A stretch of DNA of 64,000 nt from SG8-4 sp964598225 (GTDB lineage Bacteria > Planctomycetota > Phycisphaerae > Sedimentisphaerales > Anaerobacaceae), in NCBI GenBank assembly GCA_964598225.1, contig CAZRBG010000002.1, positions 145,341 through 209,340 of the forward strand, written 5' to 3'. A program made the translations under genes and the position numbers. Below are positions 1 through 6,653 of the stretch, one piece after another (the first letter of the stretch is position 1; the number at the start of each line of letters is the position of its first letter). The notes below the pieces were generated by a model. That model ran no database searches, was not told the DNA's origin, and saw only the letters and a list, made by a program, of their open reading frames with translations.

Positions 1-2
1 CA

Positions 3-116
3 TCTGAGACACTGAGCGAACTCGGCGTAAAGGTTGACGTAACCGCCGCAGAGCATACAATCGACGGGTTGCTTGATTCTATTGAACGAGAGGAGCTGCA
101 TAATGGCGTTTCCTGA
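3..116 (+). CDS. hemD: Uroporphyrinogen-III synthase, C-terminal end (partial)
   Basis: Only the last 37 codons lie in the window; the gene enters from the left edge and stops at TGA 114-116. The visible residues include VDVTAAEHTIDGLLDSI, which resembles the usual C-terminus of HemD, the enzyme that closes hydroxymethylbilane into uroporphyrinogen III. The frame overlaps the start of hemB by 14 bases, consistent with translational coupling in a haem/corrin operon. The identification rests on a short C-terminal match plus the neighbour, so it is likely but not certain. Confidence 0.6.
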   Translation, partial: SETLSELGVKVDVTAAEHTIDGLLDSIEREELHNGVS

Positions 117-1077
117 AATAAGGATGAGAAGACTGCGAACCACAGGTACTATGCGGAGGCTCGTTCGAGAAACCGCCGTAATCGTGGATGATCTGATCTA
201 TCCTTTGTTCGTCCGCGAGGGCGAAGGTATCAAAGAGCCGATCAAGTCGATGAATGGCTGCTTTCATTTCTCGCCAGATACGATTGCCGCCGAGGCTGCG
301 GAAGTGGCGTCGCTGGGGATTCCCGCCGTGCTGCTTTTCGGCTTGCCGGCAAAGAAAGACCCGACCGGCTCGGAGGCCTGGGCCGAGGACGGCGTCGTCC
401 AGCGGGCAATCAAGGCGATCAAGTCGCAATCGCCCGATCTCCTTGTCGTCACCGATGTCTGCCTCTGCGAGTTCACCGACCACGGCCATTGCGGTGTAAT
501 CACCGAGAGCACGGTCGATAACGACGCGACCTGCGAACTGCTGGCAAAGATGGCGCTTTCGCACGCACAGGCGGGCGCCGATATCGTCGCTCCCTCGGAT
601 ATGATGGACGGCAGGGTAAAGCACATCCGCGAAGCGCTGGAAGAGAACGGATTCAAGGATGTAGCGATCATGTCGTACGCGGCCAAGTACGCCTCGGCTT
701 TCTACGGCCCCTTCAGAGACGCCGCAGAATCCGCCCCGGCCTTCGGCGACCGCAGGAGCTATCAGATGGACCCGGCCAACAGCGACCAGGCGATGGCCGA
801 GATCGCCCTTGATATAGAAGAAGGCGCCGATATTGTGATGGTCAAGCCCGCCCTGGCGTACATGGATATTATCTATCGGGCGAGGCAGCGATTCGATTGT
901 CCGATAGCAGCCTACAACGTCTCAGGTGAATACATGATGGTAAAGAGTTCCGCAGCCGCGGGACTCTCGGACGAAGAGGCGACGATGATGGAAGTGCTGA
1001 CCTCACTCAAACGCGCCGGCGCCGACATCCTGATTACATATTTCGCCAAAGATGCGGCCAAGAAACTCCATAAATAG
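103..1077 (+). CDS. hemB: Porphobilinogen synthase (delta-aminolevulinic acid dehydratase)
   Basis: HemB condenses two 5-aminolevulinate molecules into porphobilinogen in tetrapyrrole synthesis. The protein has 324 residues, normal for the family. It carries the zinc-site cysteine cluster DVCLCEFTDHGHCG and both active-site lysine regions, SYAAKYASAFYGPF and MVKPALAYMDII. I chose ATG 103 over TTG 73 because GAGGAGC lies just upstream at a good distance and the family starts near AFPEIRMRRLR. It overlaps the end of hemD by 14 bases. A hairpin follows the stop codon. Confidence 0.96.
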   Translation: MAFPEIRMRRLRTTGTMRRLVRETAVIVDDLIYPLFVREGEGIKEPIKSMNGCFHFSPDTIAAEAAEVASLGIPAVLLFGLPAKKDPTGSEAWAEDGVVQRAIKAIKSQSPDLLVVTDVCLCEFTDHGHCGVITESTVDNDATCELLAKMALSHAQAGADIVAPSDMMDGRVKHIREALEENGFKDVAIMSYAAKYASAFYGPFRDAAESAPAFGDRRSYQMDPANSDQAMAEIALDIEEGADIVMVKPALAYMDIIYRARQRFDCPIAAYNVSGEYMMVKSSAAAGLSDEEATMMEVLTSLKRAGADILITYFAKDAAKKLHK

Positions 1078-1083
1078 AAGAAA

Positions 1084-1113
1084 GGCTGTGAGCACCCTCC
1101 CGGACTCACAGCC
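1084..1113. terminator. Shared hairpin terminator between convergent genes
   Basis: A perfect 9-bp stem (GGCTGTGAG at 1084-1092, CTCACAGCC at 1105-1113) lies between hemB and the convergent gene at 1142. On the minus strand it is followed by a T-rich run (TTTCTTCTATTT), so it fits that direction best, but it probably serves both genes. Confidence 0.6.
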
Positions 1114-1141
1114 CTGAATTACTGTTTAACGGCAAATCCGA

Positions 1142-3202
1142 TTACTGGCAGGTCGCCAGCCACTTGGTGACAAGCTCGACCAGGTCATCAATATCTATCA
1201 CTCCGTTGCCGTCCACGTCCTGGCACAGCGGGCAATCCGTATCGGTCACCTCGGGAATGAAGAAGTAATCCTCGGTCTCACCGACCTCATACTTGTCGGC
1301 CGGGCCTGAGCCGCCGTTGCCGACTTCGCCGGGATTGCTGCCGCCCGTCCAGGGTCGCTCGGCGAGAGTTATTCTCATCCAGATTTGCTCGTGAGCGTTC
1401 TTGGGGTGCACCGACTTGAAGCCGGGCGTTGCGATCTTATGCGCTCCCGCCGGCAGGCCGAACAGAAACTGGTTCTGGACAGCCCACTCGGGAACTATAC
1501 TGCCGTCCGGGCATTCGACGTTGTCGTCCCAGTCGCCGTCGCGGTTGAAGTCCAGCCACACGTTGACCCAGAGATCGGTTCCCGGCTCAACCACAGTTAC
1601 CTCGTAATCGAAAGAAGCCACGCCGCAGTTAGGCAGACTCAGCGGCATGTCAACACCGTCGTCGCCGCCGTCATTGTTGTCCGAACCAATATTGGACCTG
1701 ATGTTGTTGATCCCGTCTTCATCGGGACCCTTATCGGCTTCGCTTTCGGCTGAAATACTCTTGCCTAAATACGCCACCGTCGGCATGTTCAGATGGAACG
1801 GCCCGAACGGCCCGAGCCCGCTGCCGTCGTCGAAGACGGTCGGGAAGTGTGCCGGACGCGATGGCGGAAACGGGTAAGCACTCATCGTCTTGTTGCCGGA
1901 GTTGTTGGTGCTGTCCGGAGCGTCGCCCAGGTCCGGAGCGTCCTGACTGACCGCACCCTCGCAGCTTATGTTCAACACGCCCACGCCGGTTTCCGAGGCG
2001 TACCCGCCGACCTCGATCAGATACTGCTTACCGGCAACTGCCGCGAACGTGACCTCCGACTGAAAGCTTCCGGCGGCGTCGTCGTTGCAAGCGATCAGAT
2101 CATTCTGCGACGGAGGGCAGAGACAGCCCTTATAGGCGGCCAGCATCGTATCGAAGCCGCTGCCTAACAGGCTCACAGTGACATCGCCCGTGCAGGCCGC
2201 GGTGTAGCAGTACCAGATGTTCGGACTTCTCAGGCAATGCCCCGGTCCGTCGAACGTTGCTTCGGTGGTCTTGAACGGAAGATTCTTTACATCGCCGACG
2301 GGTTTTGCGAACTGACAGTCGTCGTTCGATCCGGCGGGCGGCTGGTCCTGGCCGGTGATGGTAATCTTGCCGGCGCCAACCTCGTCGGCGTTGTAGCCTC
2401 CGACCTCGATCAGATATTCTTCACCGGCGACGCCCCGGAACGTGATCTGGGAGGTCAGAGAGTTGCCGAAGTCGTCGTTACATTCGATCATAGCGTTTTT
2501 TTGCGGGTTGCAGCCGCCTCCGGCATAAACAGCCAGTTTGGTGTCGAATGCGCTGCCTGCGAGGCTGACGGTGACTTCGCCGGTCCCGCCGGCGGTGTAG
2601 CGATACCAGATGTTGGGGCTGCTCATGCAGTGTCCGGGCCCGTCGAACGTTGCGCAGGTCGTATCGAAAGGCTTGTCCTTGACGTTGCCTATAACCTCGG
2701 CCTTGGGACAGTCATCGTTGATCGGCTTGCAGGACCGGGCCGCGCAAACGATGCTTATCACTCCAGGACCTTTGGCCGAGGCGTTGTATCCTCCAACTTC
2801 GATCAGATATTGTCGGCCTGCGGTGACGTCGATAACCACTTCCGATTGCTGGCCGTTGAAATCGTCATTGCTCTTGATCAATCGGTCGGCCGTGGGATCG
2901 CAGGCGCATCCGTCGTAGACGGCCAGTTTCGTGTCGAAGCTTGAGCCGGCGAGACTTATGGTCACTGCTCCCGTACAGGTGGCCGTGTAGCAGTACCATA
3001 TATTCGGAGTGTTCATAAAAAGCCCCGGACCGTCAAATGATGCTGTCGCCGTGTTGAACGGCAGGTCCAGGACGTCGTTGACCGCCGTCGCCCTGTTGCA
3101 GTCGTCGTTCGACGGCCTGTGAATACCCGTTGCGATATTCACGGCACCGAGCAGCAGCACGATCACAACTGCCACAAGTAATTTTGATGTGAACTTTTGC
3201 AT
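1142..3202 (-). CDS. Secreted protein with three repeats, GEVED-like domain and dockerin-like C-terminus
   Basis: A 686-residue exported protein. An N-terminal hydrophobic signal (about 1-27) is followed by three tandem modules of about 120 residues. Each begins NDDC, contains a F-DGPG...NIWY-YTA motif and ends YLIEVGGY (about 33-150, 160-285, 290-410). A region starting LGDAPDS and ending GETEDYFF (about 425-645) resembles GEVED domains. The last 35 residues hold one calcium-loop motif, DVDGNGVIDIDDLVELV, like half of a dockerin, and many cysteines. Its job is probably extracellular or surface-bound; the ligand cannot be told. Weak neighbours suggest a monocistronic gene. Confidence 0.75.
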   Translation of the reverse strand: MQKFTSKLLVAVVIVLLLGAVNIATGIHRPSNDDCNRATAVNDVLDLPFNTATASFDGPGLFMNTPNIWYCYTATCTGAVTISLAGSSFDTKLAVYDGCACDPTADRLIKSNDDFNGQQSEVVIDVTAGRQYLIEVGGYNASAKGPGVISIVCAARSCKPINDDCPKAEVIGNVKDKPFDTTCATFDGPGHCMSSPNIWYRYTAGGTGEVTVSLAGSAFDTKLAVYAGGGCNPQKNAMIECNDDFGNSLTSQITFRGVAGEEYLIEVGGYNADEVGAGKITITGQDQPPAGSNDDCQFAKPVGDVKNLPFKTTEATFDGPGHCLRSPNIWYCYTAACTGDVTVSLLGSGFDTMLAAYKGCLCPPSQNDLIACNDDAAGSFQSEVTFAAVAGKQYLIEVGGYASETGVGVLNISCEGAVSQDAPDLGDAPDSTNNSGNKTMSAYPFPPSRPAHFPTVFDDGSGLGPFGPFHLNMPTVAYLGKSISAESEADKGPDEDGINNIRSNIGSDNNDGGDDGVDMPLSLPNCGVASFDYEVTVVEPGTDLWVNVWLDFNRDGDWDDNVECPDGSIVPEWAVQNQFLFGLPAGAHKIATPGFKSVHPKNAHEQIWMRITLAERPWTGGSNPGEVGNGGSGPADKYEVGETEDYFFIPEVTDTDCPLCQDVDGNGVIDIDDLVELVTKWLATCQ

Positions 3203-3465
3203 AATTCAATTCTCCGGGACAAAATGTTACTACTTACTTCATGTTTGGCATCCCATGGAAAAGCAATAACCGCAAGAGTAAGAGTGGGTTACTGCCGCTC
3301 CTCCGTGAACATAATATAGTGTCAACTATCGGCAAAATCGTAACACTGTATTACGCGAAAAACGCAAAAATCGCAGATTCTCGCATAGCGGGTATCAGGT
3401 GCGATACTCTCTGAAATCCTGATATCTTCTTAGCCTGCTTCCTGATTACCTGATATTCTGATCTG

Positions 3466-3879
3466 CTATTTCTTGTAGGCCTGTTTGGGGTCGTAGACCT
3501 TTTCAGCGATGAATTGGAGCTTGTTATCGGAAGAATCAGCCAGGGCCCGATAGAAGCAGGATTGGTAGCCGACGTGGCACTGGCCGGCGTCGACCGTCAC
3601 TTTGAGTATAAGGCAATCCTGATCGCAATCGACGAGGATCTGTTCGACTTTCTGCCGGTGGCCGCTTTCCTCGCCTTTTCGCCACAATTTGCCGCGTGAC
3701 CGGCTGTAATACGTGCCGTAGCCGGTCTTTATGGTCTCGTCCAGTGCCTCGCGGTTCATGTAAGCGACCATGAGCACCTGATTACTCGCGGCATCCTGTG
3801 CGATGGCCGTTATCAGTCCGTTAGAGTCGAATTTCGGCGTAAATTCCAGGTTCTCTTCCAAGTCGTGCTTCGTACTCAC
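3466..3879 (-). CDS. hisI: Phosphoribosyl-AMP cyclohydrolase
   Basis: HisI opens the purine ring of phosphoribosyl-AMP in histidine biosynthesis and is a cytoplasmic zinc/magnesium enzyme. The 137-residue protein contains the family core: VLMVAYMNREAL, the SRSRGKLWRKGEESGHRQ stretch, VDCDQDC and the cysteine pair in GQCHVGYQSCFYR. There is no fused HisE domain. No other his gene is nearby, so the pathway is scattered in this genome. The intergenic DNA on both sides is rich in short CTGATA-type repeats. Confidence 0.93.
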   Translation of the reverse strand: MSTKHDLEENLEFTPKFDSNGLITAIAQDAASNQVLMVAYMNREALDETIKTGYGTYYSRSRGKLWRKGEESGHRQKVEQILVDCDQDCLILKVTVDAGQCHVGYQSCFYRALADSSDNKLQFIAEKVYDPKQAYKK

Positions 3880-4104
3880 GTCTTTCGTCCCTTTTAAGGC
3901 GGGATTCCGTCTTTCGATATCCCGCAGTCAGCATTTTTGCGTATCCAAACTCGGCCGCAGCGCTAAAACCAACACCATACCAGATCACCACGATAATTCA
4001 ATTCCCCATATTCAGGATTCAGGGCTTAGGGCTTAGGATTTACCGCCCCCGGCGAGCTCATTGGGTTTGTTTTGCATTTTTCGATACCCGATGAGGTCAC
4101 CTTT

Positions 4105-4134
4105 CTGTCATTCCCGCGGAGGCGGGAATCCAGT
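4105..4134. repeat. Palindromic repeat, copy 1 (ATTCCCGC...GCGGGAAT)
   Basis: This 30-bp element has an 8-bp inverted repeat (ATTCCCGC 4110-4117, GCGGGAAT 4122-4129) and is identical to the copy at 4347-4376. A close relative lies inverted inside the RM gene at 7913-7941. The architecture resembles the dRS3-like ATTCCC...GGGAAT elements known from Neisseria and many other bacteria. Confidence 0.85.
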
Positions 4135-4346
4135 TTTTTTTTGGCTTTGAATTGGCTTTGTTTCTCCGATTTACCCCTAAGGGGATCCCCTTCACCTTTT
4201 TCACTTCTCCCTTGCCCCTTCTGGCTCCTGAATTCTGTATTCTGAGTTCTTTCCGTTCAGAATTGGCTTTGTTTTGCAAACTCACTGTACGCAATACGCA
4301 GCACTCGGAACGAATAAATTGGCTTTGTCTTTCAACTTTGCCCACT

Positions 4347-4376
4347 CTGTCATTCCCGCGGAGGCGGGAATCCAGT
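4347..4376. repeat. Palindromic repeat, copy 2
   Basis: This is a perfect 30-bp copy of the element at 4105-4134, in the same orientation, inside the ATTGGGTTTG array. The identity of two copies 240 bases apart implies recent spread or conversion. Confidence 0.85.
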
Positions 4377-4871
4377 CTCTCAAAAGCGGCTCGATACTGA
4401 TCAATGCTACTATTTGGCTTTGAATTGGGTTTGTTTTTTGGGCCTCAAAGCCGTTACATTGCATGTATTCCCTTTCGTAGAAGATGTTTATGTAATTATT
4501 GTCTTTTTGGGATTGGGTTTGTTTTTTCGCCTCGGAAACCGGGTCAGTTTCTCATATTCCTCTTTTTCAAAAGTGTTTACGTCCAACTGCCTCTGCCAGA
4601 ATTGGGTTTGTTTTTTCAATTCACCCCTGAGGGGATTCAGCCACAGAGGACTCCGAGGACTGAGAGACAGCCCGATCTGCCTCGGCTTCCTGATTTCCCG
4701 ATCTCCTGATAGCCACGTCCTCATATCCTGATTTTCTGATACCCGCTTTTCTAAATTCTATTTTAGTGTATTATACGATAATATTAGTTGTTCATCAAAT
4801 ACATTCTGCTGTTCAGGCGCAGATTTCACTCATTTTTGATTTCTATTGACCGCCGCGTAAAGCCAGGCCCG

Positions 4872-4893
4872 GTAGGGTGCGATGTATCGCACC
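4872..4893 (+). repeat. GTAG-headed palindrome (REP-like)
   Basis: A GTAGG head is followed by the stem GGTGCGAT (4876-4883), a 2-base loop and ATCGCACC (4886-4893). It has the same architecture as the elements at 5136, 23798, 30692, 44589 and elsewhere, but its own stem sequence. Confidence 0.7.
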
Positions 4894-5135
4894 ATTTCTC
4901 CGAATAAGGCCGATCCGACTCCGTCACGTTCGTATCGACTGCGTTTTTCACTTTCAGGCTGCCAGCAGCAAAAACAACCCCACCGATAGCCTGCTGGAAG
5001 CCTCAACGCGCTAAACGCAACGACGTCCGTATTTATCGCTTTGCAGGCGACAGCATGATGCGGCTGGCGTAACAGCCGATGATGCTGTTGCCCCGAATGC
5101 GCCAAGTCCCTCGCTTTGGGATGTTGCCCTGAAGT

Positions 5136-5161
5136 GTAGGATGGGCAACTCGTTTGCCCAT
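5136..5161 (+). repeat. GTAG-headed palindrome (REP-like)
   Basis: GTAGG is followed by the stem ATGGGCAA (5141-5148), a 5-base loop and TTGCCCAT (5154-5161). It lies just past the 3' end of the HEPN-like gene and may also act as a transcript end. Confidence 0.7.
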
Positions 5162-5212
5162 GCTGAAAATTGAACACGCAGAAGGTCAGAATGTGACCTT
5201 CACAAAATAATT

Positions 5213-5968
5213 TCAAGCGGGAGGCATCCCAAACCTACTTCTGTATTCATTCAGTTGCAAAAGCTCTTCCTGTGACCTCGTCTTCCTCAAGCATGGCCAA
5301 GAGTCTTTCTTTTTCTCCGGTTCGTTTATCCAGTAGCTATTCTTGAGGATAAGGTCTAAGAGTTCGTCTATGTCTTCTTTGACCAGTTTACCGCCGACTG
5401 AACCACCCACGTAGAAATTGCTGACGTATTCAGTACCAAAACTGATCGTCCTGAAGAGGTCTTCGATATCTTCGTAGACTTGACGTAATTCATCCAATTT
5501 TACGCCTTCGACTTGTTTAAGGCTACTCCGATCGTCGTCTAGTAAACGGTGTGCTATTACATTGTGACGGATATCTCGAATTTTGTCCCGAATGTATTTC
5601 AGGCGTTTATCCAATTTTGTTTTTCTCAGCTCGCTTTGATACTCTGATTTGTAGGAATCGCACATCCAATCATTCAAAATTCTGTTGGCAAACCTGTCTA
5701 TCGCGTGTTTCTCGTCCCCTTGGTCGTTAGCTAGTGTGTGGAGGTAAAGAATCGAGACGTAGCGGAAATTCCAATGAACCATGTTCCAGAATATATTGTT
5801 CTCAGGAGCGTAGATACAATCGAAAGGAAATTTCTGAATCTTTTCCAGAATTGTAAGGTTAGTGCCCACATGAATAAGACGATCCCAAATGTCCTTGTGA
5901 AGTTCTTTGTAGGTATTTAAAGAATCAGTTTTTAGCACATCTTCGGGTCTCTTGTTGGTTAAATCCAT
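5213..5968 (-). CDS. HEPN/AbiU2-like hypothetical protein
   Basis: A 251-residue, mostly helical, soluble protein without a signal peptide. It contains RHNVIAHR at about residues 133-140, which fits the R-x(4-6)-H signature of HEPN ribonucleases and the RN-x-xAH pattern of AbiU2-like proteins. This is a motif-level inference, not a confirmed family match. The gene starts 20 bases after an RM-enzyme remnant and runs in the same direction as the type IIG RM gene, so a defence role such as an abortive-infection RNase is plausible. Alternatively it may be an uncharacterised housekeeping HEPN protein. Confidence 0.55.
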   Translation of the reverse strand: MDLTNKRPEDVLKTDSLNTYKELHKDIWDRLIHVGTNLTILEKIQKFPFDCIYAPENNIFWNMVHWNFRYVSILYLHTLANDQGDEKHAIDRFANRILNDWMCDSYKSEYQSELRKTKLDKRLKYIRDKIRDIRHNVIAHRLLDDDRSSLKQVEGVKLDELRQVYEDIEDLFRTISFGTEYVSNFYVGGSVGGKLVKEDIDELLDLILKNSYWINEPEKKKDSWPCLRKTRSQEELLQLNEYRSRFGMPPA

Positions 5969-5988
5969 GCCACATCACTCTCATTCAG

Positions 5989-6138
5989 TTATTCTTGAGT
6001 TCCTTCCACGATCCTTATTTCTTCTTCGGTCAGGCCGTAGAGTTCGTAAACGAGCTTGTCGATCTGTTTGTCGGTGGTGGCGATCTGACGCTGGATTCGC
6101 GTCTTGTCGCCGGGGATTTTGGCCGCAGCCAATTGCTT
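5989..6138 (-). pseudogene. C-terminal remnant of a type IIG / Eco57I-like RM enzyme
   Basis: The 49 codons ending at TAA 5989-5991 read KQLAAAKIPGDKTRIQ...IDKLVYELYGLTEEEIRIVE. This is a typical C-terminal tail of Eco57I/TaqI-like methylase-nucleases. It resembles, but differs from, the tail of the intact enzyme upstream (TPHEKTMLKRSCAHLDNQIDELV). Homology begins abruptly at the KQL codons and no start codon belongs to it. The frame is continuous with the 150-aa gene upstream except for its TAG stop at 6199-6201. It is most simply the leftover of a deleted or recombined second RM gene. Confidence 0.65.
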
Positions 6139-6198
6139 GCGCCCAGCTGACTTTGCTTGAAATTGCATACCACTTTGAAGTTTATCTGCTTTGGACCT

Positions 6199-6651
6199 CT
6201 AAATTTCGCGAATTCGTCTTGGCACGGGACCAGGAACGATAATCGCAAGGCGACCACGCCCATATTGACTTCCTCTCGCTTGATGCCAAGGATGGAATCT
6301 TGCAGCTATTATGGCTTTATCTTGCTCCCACCAAACATTGTAAACGCCGGTATCTGAAGTTTCTTCAAAAAATATGAAGCAGGTTGGAAAACTCCCGATT
6401 TCTTCGAAACCGTTAATCCGCCTTGTGCCGTTTCGGTATTCCTTCGAGACCCTGACGTTTTTATCATAGGCTGGCGATGTAGCAGAGGGTGAAATGAAAA
6501 TCCTAACAGTGATTGAACGGGCACGATTCCCCGGCCCAAAAAAAGAACTGGCGAGCCCCAGCGGAATTTGAAGTTGTTGCTCATGCCCTCCTGTTTCCCA
6601 TGCATGTCGTTCAACAATTAGACACCTTGTAGAATTTCTTCTTCTGGCCAT
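6199..6651 (-). CDS. Unknown 150-aa protein coupled to the RM gene
   Basis: The start ATG (6649-6651) lies 2 bases after the RM stop codon, with GGAG inside the last RM codons at the right distance, so translation is almost certainly coupled. The protein is basic at the N-terminus (MARRRNSTR) and rich in aromatic residues, with ISPSATSPAYDKNVRVSKEY, CFIFFEETSD and VYNVWWEQD stretches. I recognise no family. Position suggests a nuclease, recognition or regulatory partner of the methylase, but nothing in the sequence proves it. Directly after the stop the frame runs into a remnant of another RM enzyme. Confidence 0.6.
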   Translation of the reverse strand: MARRRNSTRCLIVERHAWETGGHEQQLQIPLGLASSFFGPGNRARSITVRIFISPSATSPAYDKNVRVSKEYRNGTRRINGFEEIGSFPTCFIFFEETSDTGVYNVWWEQDKAIIAARFHPWHQARGSQYGRGRLAIIVPGPVPRRIREI

Positions 6652-6653
6652 TC

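Larger units (their letters stand above)
4060..4616. repeat. Irregular array of ATTGG(G/C)TTTGTTT repeats in gene-free DNA
   Basis: The 1.3-kb stretch between hisI and the HEPN-like gene has no convincing gene. It holds seven copies of ATTGG(G/C)TTTGT at 4060, 4151, 4262, 4318, 4424, 4512 and 4601, spaced 56-111 bases apart. Two copies are followed by similar tails (ACCCCTAAGGGGAT, ACCCCTGAGGGGAT). Two GATTCCCGCC palindromes sit among them. Runs of short CTGAT(A/T)-type words near 3411-3460 and 4680-4745 flank the region. On the minus strand the unit reads AACAAACCCAAT. Function unknown. Confidence 0.7.

Noticed and set aside
4830..5216. 128-codon open frame on the minus strand
   Set aside because: It starts at a TTG inside the end of the HEPN-like gene, has no ribosome site, and runs through two REP-like palindromes. 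Its composition is not protein-like.
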